A stretch of DNA of 37,980 nucleotides from Candidatus Omnitrophota bacterium (GTDB lineage: Bacteria; Omnitrophota; Gorgyraeia; JABMRN01; RBG-13-46-9): NCBI GenBank assembly GCA_030605095.1, contig JAUWBJ010000005.1, forward strand, positions 1 through 37,980. The letters run 5' to 3'. Both the position numbers and the translations under genes were made by a program. The notes beneath the pieces are model-generated. The model was not told the origin of the DNA and made no database searches. It was given only the letters and a program-made list of their open reading frames with translations. Below, piece after piece: positions 8,969 through 17,121 of the stretch (positions are counted from its first letter, which is position 1; each line of letters begins with the position of its first letter).

Positions 8969-10144
8969 CTAGCTTAAAGCTTTGTTTAATATAGCTAACG
9001 CCTTATCGATCTGAGCCTTAGTAACTGTAAGCGGAGGCATTATTCTTAAAACATTCTTTTGAGCGCAATTTATCAGTAGGCCGTTTTCAAGGCTCCTCTT
9101 ATATATCTCTTCTCCGTCTATATTCAATTCAACGCCAACTGTAAGCGCAATGCCTCTTACCTCTTTTATAATTTTGCATTTCTCCTTAAGGGAGGAGAGC
9201 TTCTTTAATAAATACCTTCCTTGCTTTGCTGCATTCTGCAATAATTTCTCCTCTTCAATGGCTTCGAAAACACCCAATGCTGCCGCGCATACAAGAGGGC
9301 TACCGCCGAAAGTTGAAGCGTGAGAGCCGGGTGTTAATACGCCTGAAAACCTGGCGCTCGCTACCATCGCCCCTATCGGAAGACCTCCCCCCAGAGATTT
9401 TGCCAGTGTCATAACATCCGGCGCTATCCCATAATTTTGATAACAAAACATCTTGCCTGTTCTTCCTAACCCAGTCTGAACCTCGTCAAAAATAAGGACT
9501 ATATCATTTTTGTCGCATATTTCTCTTAACTTTTCTACATATTCTTTTGGCGCAATATTTATGCCGCCTTCGCATTGAATTAGTTCAAGCATAACTGCCG
9601 CTGTTTTCTCATTTATAGTTTTTTCCAAAGCTTCTATATCGCCAAATGGGATATGTATAAAACCCTCCGGTAAAGGCTCGAATCCTTGTTTAACCTTATC
9701 CTGGCCCGTTGCGGCTATCATAGCAAGGGTTCTTCCGTGAAAGGATTTATTCATCGTAATAACTTCGAATCTCTTCCTATCATGCCCATATTTCCTGGCA
9801 AGCTTAACTGCCCCTTCATTGGCTTCCGCACCGGAGTTCGAGAAGAATACCTTACCCGGAAAAGAATGTTCGATAATCTTTTTTGCCAATTTTCCCTGAA
9901 GCGCGCTGTAATAATTATTAGAAACATGAATAAGTTTTTGTACTTGATTAGAGACACCTCGAGCGACTTTTTTATGGCAATGCCCTATTCCGCTTACTGC
10001 CCATCCCGGAAAGAAATCGAGGTATTTCTTGCCATCGATATCTTCCACCAGGGCGCCCTTTGCTTTCTCGAAACATAGCGGAACCCTTGTGTAGGTTTTC
10101 ATTACATATTCGTTATACAGGTTTACTACGTCGTTAGTATTCAT
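8969..10144 (-). CDS. argD: Acetylornithine aminotransferase
   Basis: A PLP enzyme of the class III aminotransferases that converts N-acetylglutamate semialdehyde to N-acetylornithine. The cofactor block LIFDEVQTGLGRTG and the lysine in MTLAKSLGGGLPIGA (about residue 248) are present. Class III members can act on several omega-amino substrates, and some ArgD proteins also work as succinyl-DAP aminotransferase. The position between argB and argG supports the acetylornithine role, and dapL makes the second role unnecessary here. GGAACGAA precedes the ATG directly after a B-family palindrome. Confidence 0.95.
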   Translation of the reverse strand: MNTNDVVNLYNEYVMKTYTRVPLCFEKAKGALVEDIDGKKYLDFFPGWAVSGIGHCHKKVARGVSNQVQKLIHVSNNYYSALQGKLAKKIIEHSFPGKVFFSNSGAEANEGAVKLARKYGHDRKRFEVITMNKSFHGRTLAMIAATGQDKVKQGFEPLPEGFIHIPFGDIEALEKTINEKTAAVMLELIQCEGGINIAPKEYVEKLREICDKNDIVLIFDEVQTGLGRTGKMFCYQNYGIAPDVMTLAKSLGGGLPIGAMVASARFSGVLTPGSHASTFGGSPLVCAAALGVFEAIEEEKLLQNAAKQGRYLLKKLSSLKEKCKIIKEVRGIALTVGVELNIDGEEIYKRSLENGLLINCAQKNVLRIMPPLTVTKAQIDKALAILNKALS

Positions 10145-10152
10145 TTCGTTCC

Positions 10153-10194
10153 TGAACCAGGTTCATGCGTAAACATACGTATGAACCTGGTTCA
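10153..10194. repeat. B-family 42-bp palindrome between argB and argD
   Basis: TGAACCAGGTTCA and TGAACCTGGTTCA enclose a 16-bp centre related to GCGTAAACATACGTA. Each arm is itself a palindrome. The final TTCA contains the argB stop codon. The element fills nearly all of the junction. Confidence 0.9.
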
Positions 10195-11085
10195 TAGCCC
10201 CTCAGTCGCTTTAGTTCTTCTTCCGAGTTTTATAATCTCCGTTCCTATTCCTTTATCGGTAAAAATTTCCAAAAGTAAAGCGTGTGGCAGATTGCTATCG
10301 ATAATATGCGCTTTTTTCACCTTTCCTTCTAAAGCATTCATACACGCTCTTGTCTTCGGAATCATGCCCTCGGCTATAATCCTCTTCTTAACCAATAGCT
10401 CCGCGTCGGCAAGGCTTAATGACCTGTAAAGCGTATCTAGATTATCCCTCTCTCCCATGATCCCTCTTACATTTGTAAGTATAAAAAGTTTTTCTGCTTT
10501 CAATGCCATAGCTAAGTGGCTCGCAGCCTCGTCAGCGTTGACATTATAGAGTTCACCGCCGTTTCCGAGGGCAACCGGCGAAACCACAGGAACTATATTG
10601 GCTTCTATTAATCTCTCCATGACGGTTGTGTCTACGGATTCGACTGTGCCGACAAAACCGATATCTTCTTCTTTGTGCTCTATCCTCTTGGCCATAATAA
10701 GTTTATTTTCTTTACCGCTTAATCCAAATGCCTCGGCGCCCAATTTTTTTATCTCTTCGACCAGGATTCCGTTCAGTTCCGTAAGGGCGCTATCCACAAT
10801 CTCCATTGTCCTCTTATCGGTAACCCTGAGGCCGTCAACGAATCTGGGTTTTTTATGGGCATCTTTCATCTTCATATTTATAAATGGGCCTCCGCCGTGA
10901 ACTAAGATGGGCTTCATTCCCGCATAATTCATAAACACGATGTCTTCCAGGACACTTCGTCTTGTATTTTCATCGGATAATGCGGAACCGCCGAACTTGA
11001 TTACAAATATCCTATGAAAAAACTTTTTTATATAAGGCAGCGCCTCTATTAAAACAGTGCTTTTCTTTATAGCGTCTTCCATCAT
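10192..11085 (-). CDS. argB: Acetylglutamate kinase, probably arginine-sensitive type
   Basis: Phosphorylates N-acetylglutamate. The glycine-rich FVIKFGGSAL and VHGGGPFINMKM blocks are in place, and the N-terminal helix before them (STVLIEALPYIKKFF) matches the extension found in hexameric, arginine-inhibited enzymes. Feedback control at this step is expected when ArgJ recycles acetyl groups; that is inference from family knowledge. Two adjacent ATG codons make the exact start uncertain by one residue. The C-terminal tail ends in TEGL, the same four residues as ArgC, and both genes run into the same kind of palindrome. Confidence 0.97.
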   Translation of the reverse strand: MMEDAIKKSTVLIEALPYIKKFFHRIFVIKFGGSALSDENTRRSVLEDIVFMNYAGMKPILVHGGGPFINMKMKDAHKKPRFVDGLRVTDKRTMEIVDSALTELNGILVEEIKKLGAEAFGLSGKENKLIMAKRIEHKEEDIGFVGTVESVDTTVMERLIEANIVPVVSPVALGNGGELYNVNADEAASHLAMALKAEKLFILTNVRGIMGERDNLDTLYRSLSLADAELLVKKRIIAEGMIPKTRACMNALEGKVKKAHIIDSNLPHALLLEIFTDKGIGTEIIKLGRRTKATEGL

Positions 11086-11095
11086 TGTCTCGTCC

Positions 11096-12286
11096 CTACG
11101 TCATATAATGCGAATTTATCTCAACATACTTCTTCGATAAATCGCATGTCCAGATTACGGCCTCTTTCCTGCCTAAGTTGAGATTTACCGCTATCTCGAC
11201 TTTTTTCCTCTTATATATCTTATAAAATTTCTCTTTCGACGGCATGGTAAACTTGCCACCTTTAAAAACACAGATTCCGTCTAAATAAATTTCAAGCCTT
11301 TTCGGTTTTATTCCGGATATGCCGCTTGAGCCGACACTGGCGGCAATCCTGCCCCAATTCGGGTTCTCACCGTGTATGCTCGTTTTAACCAAACACGAAT
11401 TTGCGATGGACCTTGCTACTTTATACGCATCGCTGGTTTTTCTGGCGTTTTCTACATATATGGTTACAAATTTTGTCGCCCCTTCCCCATCCTCAATAAT
11501 ACTTCTGGCCAATTTGAAAGTCACGTTTCCGAGCGCCTTCAAAAAAGTCTTATATTCTTTTGTCTTTTTCTTAATTGTCGCATTGTTCGCTAAGCCGTTG
11601 GCTAAAAGTATGACCATATCATTCGTGCTCGTATCTCCGTCAATAGTTATGGAATTAAAAGACCTGTTGCACGCCTCCTTCAGGGCAAGTTTCAACGCGT
11701 CTTTGCCTATCATGGCGTCTGTCATTATAAAAGAGAGCATGGTGCCCATATTCGGTTGTATCATACCGGCGCCTTTTGCTATGCCGCTTATGGTAATTTG
11801 CTTTCTGCCGATATTAAATCTTTCGATATTAACCTTGACCTTTCTGTCCGTAGTCATTATAGCCTTCGCCGCGCTAATGAGGCCCTTTTCGGAAAGCAAT
11901 TTAACCAATTTCGGCGTAGCCTCTTCTATCGAATCTATAGGAAGCCTCTTTCCTATTATTCCTGTTGACGATACAAGCACATTGTTAAATTTTAATTTGA
12001 GATTCCCGCACACAGCATTAATCATTCTCTTGGCATCCCTTACGCCATACCAGCCCGTGCAGCAATTGGCGTTTCCGCTGTTCACTATAACGGCCCTTAT
12101 CGGTTTACCCTTTTTCAATATCTCTTTTGAAACAACGAGAGGGGCGGCTTTAACCTTATTTTTGGTAAAGATACCGACTGCCTTGCAACCTGCCCTTGAA
12201 TATATAAGGGCGAGGTCTTTTTTAAAGGTCTTTATCCCGCAGTAAACTCCGCTCGCTAAAAATCCTTTTGGCAACATGTACTTCAT
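11096..12286 (-). CDS. argJ: Glutamate N-acetyltransferase / amino-acid acetyltransferase (ornithine acetyltransferase)
   Basis: Transfers the acetyl group from acetylornithine to glutamate, recycling it. The precursor self-cleaves before a threonine. That residue is T182 in the block GMIQPNMGTMLSF, where glycine replaces the more common alanine of ATM. The oxyanion block SSTGIIGKRLP is at 106-116. The length of 396 residues is typical. Two start choices exist (MKYM or the second methionine) and neither has a strong ribosome binding site, because the B-family palindrome lies just upstream. argA is not needed if the enzyme is bifunctional, but that cannot be decided from sequence. Confidence 0.97.
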   Translation of the reverse strand: MKYMLPKGFLASGVYCGIKTFKKDLALIYSRAGCKAVGIFTKNKVKAAPLVVSKEILKKGKPIRAVIVNSGNANCCTGWYGVRDAKRMINAVCGNLKLKFNNVLVSSTGIIGKRLPIDSIEEATPKLVKLLSEKGLISAAKAIMTTDRKVKVNIERFNIGRKQITISGIAKGAGMIQPNMGTMLSFIMTDAMIGKDALKLALKEACNRSFNSITIDGDTSTNDMVILLANGLANNATIKKKTKEYKTFLKALGNVTFKLARSIIEDGEGATKFVTIYVENARKTSDAYKVARSIANSCLVKTSIHGENPNWGRIAASVGSSGISGIKPKRLEIYLDGICVFKGGKFTMPSKEKFYKIYKRKKVEIAVNLNLGRKEAVIWTCDLSKKYVEINSHYMT

Positions 12287-12292
12287 CGCTTT

Positions 12293-12334
12293 TGAACCAG
12301 GTTCAGGCGTAAATATGCGTGTGAACCTGGTTCA
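12293..12334. repeat. B-family 42-bp palindrome between argC and argJ
   Basis: It has the same arms as the copy at 10153-10194 (TGAACCAGGTTCA / TGAACCTGGTTCA) around the centre GGCGTAAATATGCGTG. Its terminal TTCA holds the argC stop codon. Confidence 0.9.
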
Positions 12335-13348
12335 TAATCCCTCGGTTTCATCGAAGCCATACATTATATTCATATTCTGCACGGCCTGGCCGGCTGCGCC
12401 TTTTAAGAGATTATCAATAGCGCCGACTACAACTACTACTTTCCTATTTATATCTACTGCCAGGCCTATATCAAAAAAATTTGTCAAAGCCACTTCTTTC
12501 AATTGGGGAAATTTCCCTTGCGATTTTACTCTTACGAACGGACAATTCTCATATTTTTCTTTATAGACTTTAATGATTTCTTCGTATCCCAGCTCATTTT
12601 TTACTCTCATATATATCGTAGAAAGAATACCTCTTTCTATGGGTAAAAGATGAGGAACAAATATAACATGCACATCTTTTTTGCAAAAACACTTAAGTAC
12701 TTGCTCCATCTCCGGTAAATGCTGATGGCTATTTACCTTATATGCCTTAAAATTATCCTTTATATCGGGATTTTCCAAATTCCATCCCGGTTTCCTGCCC
12801 GCTCCGGTGATTCCACTTTTTGAATCGCATATTATATAATCCGAATGAATTAAATCCTTTTCCAAAAGTGGCGCGACGCCGAGTATCACTGAAGTCGGAT
12901 AACAACCCGGATTTGCTATTAATTTTGCTTTTTCGATCTTGTCCTTAAAAAGCTCGGGCAAACCGTATACGGCTTCTTTAATATTGGCCTTATCCTTATG
13001 CTTTGTGCCATACCACTTTTCGTATTCGTCGGCATCCAGCCTGTAATCCGCGCTTAAATCTATAACGGTTTTTCCCGCCTTAAGAAGCGTCGGAGCCACC
13101 GCCATGGAAACGGTATGCGGAAGCGATAGAAAAAAGACATCCGCTCTCTTCTTTGCTTCTTCCAGGTCAGGCTTTTTACAAACAAGGTCAATTTTTCCCG
13201 AAAGATGCGGAAAAATTTCCGATATGGGCGCTTCTTTTTCTACAACGGCCTGTAAAACGGTTATTTTAACCTTTTTATGTCCTGCCAAAATCTTTACAAG
13301 CTCTTCGCCCGTATATCCGGTCGCGCCGATTATCCCTACTTTTAACAT
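12332..13348 (-). CDS. argC: N-acetyl-gamma-glutamyl-phosphate reductase
   Basis: NADPH-dependent reduction of N-acetylglutamyl phosphate. The nucleotide motif GATGYTGEE is at residues 8-16 and the catalytic cysteine in ANPGCYPT at 149. The start at MLKVG is preferred over the 10-residue longer ORF because it aligns with the family N-terminus and GGGAG lies upstream. It is the first gene of the 13-gene arg-lys-fol-pan run and is served by a consensus promoter that overlaps the rpsI terminator. Its C-terminus DETEGL is typical of ArgC. Confidence 0.97.
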   Translation of the reverse strand: MLKVGIIGATGYTGEELVKILAGHKKVKITVLQAVVEKEAPISEIFPHLSGKIDLVCKKPDLEEAKKRADVFFLSLPHTVSMAVAPTLLKAGKTVIDLSADYRLDADEYEKWYGTKHKDKANIKEAVYGLPELFKDKIEKAKLIANPGCYPTSVILGVAPLLEKDLIHSDYIICDSKSGITGAGRKPGWNLENPDIKDNFKAYKVNSHQHLPEMEQVLKCFCKKDVHVIFVPHLLPIERGILSTIYMRVKNELGYEEIIKVYKEKYENCPFVRVKSQGKFPQLKEVALTNFFDIGLAVDINRKVVVVVGAIDNLLKGAAGQAVQNMNIMYGFDETEGL

Positions 13349-13367
13349 TGGTTCTCTTTCTCCCATT

Positions 13368-13396
13368 AGTATAAACAAAAAAACCTACCCTGTCAA
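13368..13396 (-). promoter_or_regulatory. Sigma-70 type promoter of the arg-lys-fol-pan operon
   Basis: TTGACA (13396-13391) and TATACT (13373-13368) are separated by exactly 17 bp, close to the full consensus. The -35 box sits inside the 3' arm of the terminator hairpin of the upstream ribosomal protein operon. Transcription should start about 15-20 bases before the argC ATG. Confidence 0.85.
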
Positions 13397-13433
13397 TATA
13401 TTTTCTCGTCGAGAAATCACACAGAGTAGGTTT
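13377..13433 (-). terminator. Probable intrinsic terminator of rplM-rpsI
   Basis: Arms AAACCTACTCTG and CAGGGTAGGTTT pair with one G-U and run into seven T residues on the minus strand. A smaller perfect hairpin TTTCTCGACGAGAAA lies in the loop. The structure is long-looped for a classical terminator, but the T run and position after rpsI support the call. Confidence 0.65.
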
Positions 13434-13461
13434 ACCCAGCCCTTGCGTGCAAGGGCTGGGT
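13434..13461. repeat. GC-rich hairpin after rpsI
   Basis: A perfect 13-bp stem, ACCCAGCCCTTGC with its complement, around a 2-base centre. It lies 12 bp after the rpsI stop. No T run follows directly, so it may protect the 3' end or act together with the next hairpin. Confidence 0.75.
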
Positions 13462-13472
13462 TAATGTAAAAA

Positions 13473-13877
13473 TTAGCGTTTGGAGTATTGGAATCTTTTC
13501 CTTGCGCGCTTCCTTCCGTATTTCTTTCTTTCTTTCTCCCTGGGGTCTCTTGTAAGAAAGCCTTCTTTTTTTATAATAGAACGCTTTGTTTCGTCAAGCT
13601 TGACAATCGCTCTTGAAATTCCATGCCTAAGCGCCTGTGCCTGGCCGCTAATGCCGCCGCCTTTTATCGTAGCGAAAATATCCAATTTATTTTCGAAATC
13701 GGCTGTTTTAATCGGCTGATTTATGACTAACCTATGAGATTCTCGCGGAAAATAATTCTCGAAAGAGCGTTTATTTACCCGAATTTTTCCTGTTCCTTCA
13801 CGTAAATAAACGCGCACCGTGGATTCTTTCCGTCGGCCGATTGTCGTTATATATTTTTGTTCTTTTTGTTCTGCCAT
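13473..13877 (-). CDS. rpsI: Ribosomal protein uS9
   Basis: A 30S subunit protein whose C-terminal tail reaches the P-site tRNA. GRRKESTVRVYL near the N-terminus, GGGISGQAQALRHGISRAL-like block in the middle and the basic end RARKRFQYSKR are diagnostic. It has 134 residues, about 130 being usual. It follows rplM by 23 bp, the conserved bacterial pairing. Two hairpins after the stop separate it from argC. Confidence 0.99.
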   Translation of the reverse strand: MAEQKEQKYITTIGRRKESTVRVYLREGTGKIRVNKRSFENYFPRESHRLVINQPIKTADFENKLDIFATIKGGGISGQAQALRHGISRAIVKLDETKRSIIKKEGFLTRDPREKERKKYGRKRARKRFQYSKR

Positions 13878-13900
13878 GATTTTTCCTTATAATCTAAAGC

Positions 13901-14329
13901 TTACAGCTTTATCTCCTTCGGCTTCTGTGCTATATGTTGATGCTTATCTCCTACATAAATTTTTAATCTCTTAATCATCTTTCTTCCAAGTTTATTCTTC
14001 GGCAACATGCCCTTTACAGCGTGCCTCAACACCTCATGCGGCCTTCTCTTAAGAAGGCTTTCCATGTTTTCCAGTTTCAGGCCGCCCGGATAGCCGGAAA
14101 ACTTCTTATACATCTTCTGTTGCAGCTTTTTGCCGGTAACCCTTACCTTTTCAGAGTTTATGACAACTACGCCGGAGCCCATATCTACATGGGGAGAATA
14201 GGATACCTCCTGCTTTCCCTTGAGCAAGGATGCTATTTTTGTAGCAAGCCTTCCCAGTATCTTATCTTTTGCATCAACAAGATACCATACCCTCTTTACG
14301 TCTTCCTGTCTTACATATGTAGTCTTCAT
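13901..14329 (-). CDS. rplM: Ribosomal protein uL13
   Basis: A 50S subunit protein that binds 23S rRNA early in assembly. WYLVDAKDKILGRLATKIA at the N-terminus and the RRPHEVLRHAVKGMLPKNKLGR block (about residues 93-115) identify it; 142 residues is the exact common length. It is the first gene of the two-gene ribosomal operon and is preceded by its own promoter at the end of truA. Confidence 0.99.
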   Translation of the reverse strand: MKTTYVRQEDVKRVWYLVDAKDKILGRLATKIASLLKGKQEVSYSPHVDMGSGVVVINSEKVRVTGKKLQQKMYKKFSGYPGGLKLENMESLLKRRPHEVLRHAVKGMLPKNKLGRKMIKRLKIYVGDKHQHIAQKPKEIKL

Positions 14330-14351
14330 ATCGACCTTGTGTAAACTCGTA

Positions 14352-14380
14352 AATGTACCACATTACCGACGGATTGTCAA
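14352..14380 (-). promoter_or_regulatory. Promoter of rplM-rpsI
   Basis: TTGACA (14380-14375), a 17-bp spacer and TACATT (14357-14352) lie between truA and rplM, giving a short leader of about 20 bases. Confidence 0.8.
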
Positions 14381-14398
14381 GCGAAAATTTCGTTGCCT

Positions 14399-15142
14399 TT
14401 AGCCATATAGAACCTTCATCAGTGTAAGTCCTTTTGCGGGGGCAGTCGGGCCGACTTTTCGGCGATCTTTTGAGCGTAATATCTTTCTCATGCTGCCCTG
14501 AGGCAGATATCCCCTTCCGATTTCAATAAGAGTGCCTGCGATATTGCGGACCATGTTGTGTAAAAAGCCATTGGCTTCGGTATCGATATATATGAATTCC
14601 TTCTCTCTTTTTATGCTTATTCGCTTTATTGTCCTCACTGTGTTTTTCAGTGATGAGAAAGCGCTTCTGGCCTGAAACGACTTAAAATCGTGCTTCCCCA
14701 GTAAAGTGTTAGCCTCTTTCCTCATCAAAGCGGCATCCAACTTATATGGGACTTTGTAATAATAATTCAGCAAAAATGGGTCTTCTACCCGGCCATTTAA
14801 TATCGTATATCTGTAAACCTTGCTTTTAGCATCGTATTGGGAATGAAATTTCGAAGTAACTTTCTTAATATTAATGACGGAAATATCTTTCGGGAGGTTG
14901 GAATTTAACGCAGCTTGAAGTTTCGTGAGTGGTAAATCTTTTTTCGTTCTGAAATTCGCTACCTGCGCTTTAGCGTGAACGCCGGAATCTGTTCTTCCTG
15001 CTCCGATTATGCGTACTTTTTCTTTAAGTATCTTCTTTAAAGCTTTTTCAACCTCTCCTTGGATTGTATTAGCGTTTTTTTGAATTTGCCATCCTGCGTA
15101 GCGGGTGCCATCGTAAGAAATGGTAATTTGAATGTTATGCAT
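14399..15142 (-). CDS. truA: tRNA pseudouridine(38-40) synthase
   Basis: Isomerises uridines 38-40 in the tRNA anticodon arm. The catalytic aspartate is D52 in GAGRTDSGVHA, and the late block FLHNMVRNIAGTLIEIGRG is characteristic. It has 247 residues, as usual. It starts directly at the end of the nucleotidyltransferase gene, so the accessory pair sits between asd and truA in one transcript. The -35 region of rplM begins just after its stop. Confidence 0.97.
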   Translation of the reverse strand: MHNIQITISYDGTRYAGWQIQKNANTIQGEVEKALKKILKEKVRIIGAGRTDSGVHAKAQVANFRTKKDLPLTKLQAALNSNLPKDISVINIKKVTSKFHSQYDAKSKVYRYTILNGRVEDPFLLNYYYKVPYKLDAALMRKEANTLLGKHDFKSFQARSAFSSLKNTVRTIKRISIKREKEFIYIDTEANGFLHNMVRNIAGTLIEIGRGYLPQGSMRKILRSKDRRKVGPTAPAKGLTLMKVLYG

Positions 15143-15709
15143 TCAACTTTTTAATAATCTGTTGAACAATTTACAAAGATGCGATTTTTTATTTGCTTTA
15201 TCGATTTTCTTTAGCCACTGCCGAATATACTTAATATCCAATTTGCCTTTCCGGCGAATTAAAATGCCTTTTAGGTCTTCGCTGTCCCGTGGCCGCGAAC
15301 TGGCTATTTTATGAATTATTAAATCTTCTGGACTTATAATTCTTGCTTTAGTGGAAGCTATCTTTTTCAGCCGGCCCCTCTTAATAGCCATATACTCAAG
15401 AATGTTCTCAGCTATAATAATATCAAATTTGCCATCTATTTTTCTCTTTCTAAAACTCATCGGGATAACGCCGGTTTTTTCTACAATTTTCCTAGTGTGC
15501 GGCAAGGACGGATAAAAACCATATTTTCTTGCCCTTTTCAAAAATTCATTTATTTTTCGTTTGTCAAAAATGATGTTCACATCTATATCAGCAGTTAACC
15601 GGGGCTCGCCATAAATCGAGACCGCAATACCGCCAAGTATAATATATTTTATTCTTTGCGCCATCAGGCACTTTACCAAAGCTTGTAATTGGCACTCTAC
15701 TGGATTCAT
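15143..15709 (-). CDS. Nucleotidyltransferase-fold protein of a two-gene module
   Basis: The fold signature of a minimal nucleotidyltransferase is visible: ILGGIAVSIYG at residues 24-34, then DIDVNI at 41-46 with the metal-binding aspartates. The downstream blocks SPEDLIIHKIASSRPRD match proteins often annotated as AbiEii-like or 'nucleotidyl transferase' partners. It overlaps the preceding 79-residue gene by 4 bp (ATGA). Similar pairs are toxin-antitoxin candidates or orphan modules; which member would be toxic cannot be told here. The fold is moderately certain, the role unknown. It is inserted in a housekeeping operon. Confidence 0.75.
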   Translation of the reverse strand: MNPVECQLQALVKCLMAQRIKYIILGGIAVSIYGEPRLTADIDVNIIFDKRKINEFLKRARKYGFYPSLPHTRKIVEKTGVIPMSFRKRKIDGKFDIIIAENILEYMAIKRGRLKKIASTKARIISPEDLIIHKIASSRPRDSEDLKGILIRRKGKLDIKYIRQWLKKIDKANKKSHLCKLFNRLLKS

Positions 15710-15945
15710 GTTTTAATTCTGCCAAAAATAGAATGTATCTCAGCAAGTGTGTTGATTTTATCCATATCTAATATATTAAAAGTTGACCTTGTTTTCGAAT
15801 TGCATACAAATTTGTAGAGATCTTGGAACATTTTAAAGCCAGCGCGTTCTGATAATTTTCTTAAAGAACGCTTTTTGCTGTTTACTTCATATTTATGAAC
15901 TAAACTCCATTGCCTTGGTCTATTTTTTAGATTCAATTCTGTCAT
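15706..15945 (-). CDS. Small basic protein partnered with nucleotidyltransferase
   Basis: A 79-residue, lysine- and arginine-rich protein with no domain I recognise. The ribosome binding site AAAGGAATTAAAATG is good and the stop overlaps the next gene's start. The arrangement (small upstream gene, nucleotidyltransferase downstream) is repeated at 20.3-20.9 kb with unrelated-looking small proteins. It may act as the partner or antitoxin of the enzyme, which is inference from context only. Confidence 0.6.
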   Translation of the reverse strand: MTELNLKNRPRQWSLVHKYEVNSKKRSLRKLSERAGFKMFQDLYKFVCNSKTRSTFNILDMDKINTLAEIHSIFGRIKT

Positions 15946-15955
15946 TTTAATTCCT

Positions 15956-17008
15956 TTATGCGTGCTTGATTAAAAGTTCCGCAATTTGGATCGCGTTAAG
16001 GGCAGCGCCTTTTCGGAGATTATCGCTCACAACCCATAGATTCAAGCCGTTCTCAACCGATTCGTCTTCGCGGATGCGGCCGACGAATACCTCATTTTTG
16101 CCTTCGGCATTAAGGGGCATGGGGTATTTCCCTCTTTTGGGGTCATCTATAACAATAACGCCCGGTGCTTTTGAAAGAATCTTTCTTGCCTCTTCTGGCT
16201 TAAGTTTCTTCTCGGTCTCTATGTTTATGCTCTCTGAATGGGCAAAATATACGGGCACACGGATACAGGTAGACGTGATTTTGATAGAGTCGTCTTCCAT
16301 AATTTTACGGGTTTCGTTTACGAGCTTCATCTCCTCTTTGGTGTAGGCATTGTCCAGGAATACATCTATCTGCGGAATCAGATTAAATGCGATTTGATAC
16401 GGAAATTCCTTTATCAGAAATTTATCCACGTTGTGGCTGCCGACTATCCAGCTATCAACAATTTTATCAATAACTTCTGCTTGTTTTTCAAGCTCCAGAA
16501 TCTTTTGCTGGCCGGCGCCGGAGACAGATTGATAGGTTGAGGCAACTATTCTCTTTATTTTAGCAGCCTTATGCAAAGGCCAAAGCGCTACGACGGCCTG
16601 TATGGTCGAACAATTCGGGTTAGCTATTATACCCTTGTGATTTTCGGTCTGGTGAGGATTTACCTCGGGAACAACCAGGGGAACGTCTTTTTCCATCCTG
16701 AAAGCGCTTGAATTGTCAACGCACACCGCTCCGGCTTTAACGGCGCTCGGCAGAAACTGGAGGCTTCTCGAAGCGCCTGCGCTCGATAGAACAATGTCTA
16801 TCGCCTTAAATGACTTATGCTCAAGGGGTTCCACCGGATACAGCTTATTCTTAAATTTAAGCTTTTTTCCTTTTGACCTTTCCGATGCTAAAAGTCTGAT
16901 TTCTTTAACCGGGAAATCTCTTTCTTCCAGCATGGACAGAAACTGCCCGCCTACGGCGCCGGTTGCGCCAACTATTGCTACATTGTATTTGTCTTTTTTC
17001 TTTAACAT
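15956..17008 (-). CDS. asd: Aspartate-semialdehyde dehydrogenase
   Basis: NADPH-dependent reduction of aspartyl phosphate, feeding the dap genes in this window. With the start at MLKKKDKYNV the protein has 350 residues; GATGAVGG is at 14-21 and the catalytic cysteine in NPNCSTIQ at 133. The ORF track extends 23 codons further, but those codons are derived from the nested palindrome upstream, while AAAGGAG sits 5 bases before the chosen ATG. It lies between leuB and the small nucleotidyltransferase module. lysC is not nearby. Confidence 0.96.
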   Translation of the reverse strand: MLKKKDKYNVAIVGATGAVGGQFLSMLEERDFPVKEIRLLASERSKGKKLKFKNKLYPVEPLEHKSFKAIDIVLSSAGASRSLQFLPSAVKAGAVCVDNSSAFRMEKDVPLVVPEVNPHQTENHKGIIANPNCSTIQAVVALWPLHKAAKIKRIVASTYQSVSGAGQQKILELEKQAEVIDKIVDSWIVGSHNVDKFLIKEFPYQIAFNLIPQIDVFLDNAYTKEEMKLVNETRKIMEDDSIKITSTCIRVPVYFAHSESINIETEKKLKPEEARKILSKAPGVIVIDDPKRGKYPMPLNAEGKNEVFVGRIREDESVENGLNLWVVSDNLRKGAALNAIQIAELLIKHA

Positions 17009-17020
17009 TGTACTCCTTTG

Positions 17021-17121
17021 TGAAGCGTTTGCAATTTTCCGCGTTTTTGAAGCTGTTTCAGGCGTAAATATACGCATGAAACAGCTTCAGAAGAAAAGAA
17101 CGGAAAATTGCAGACGCTTCA
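17021..17121. repeat. A-family-like palindrome with nested B element between leuB and asd
   Basis: Outer arms TGAAGCGTTTGCAATTTTCC and GGAAAATTGCAGACGCTTCA surround a complete B-family unit at 17048-17089. The outer arms resemble the A family (TGAACCGTTTGCGATTTTCC) with matched changes on both sides. The final TTCA contains the leuB stop codon. Confidence 0.88.
17048..17089. repeat. Nested B-family 42-bp palindrome
   Basis: Arms TGAAGCTGTTTCA / TGAAACAGCTTCA enclose GGCGTAAATATACGCA. It sits exactly where other A copies have the GGGGACAGG inner stem. Confidence 0.88.

Noticed and set aside
11319-12245. Long plus-strand ORF of 308 codons opposite argJ
   Set aside because: It is a shadow of the conserved argJ frame with a repetitive hydrophobic translation and no recognisable domain.
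17009-17077. Longer N-terminus of Asd
   Set aside because: The extra 23 codons are palindrome sequence and a good ribosome binding site precedes the internal ATG.
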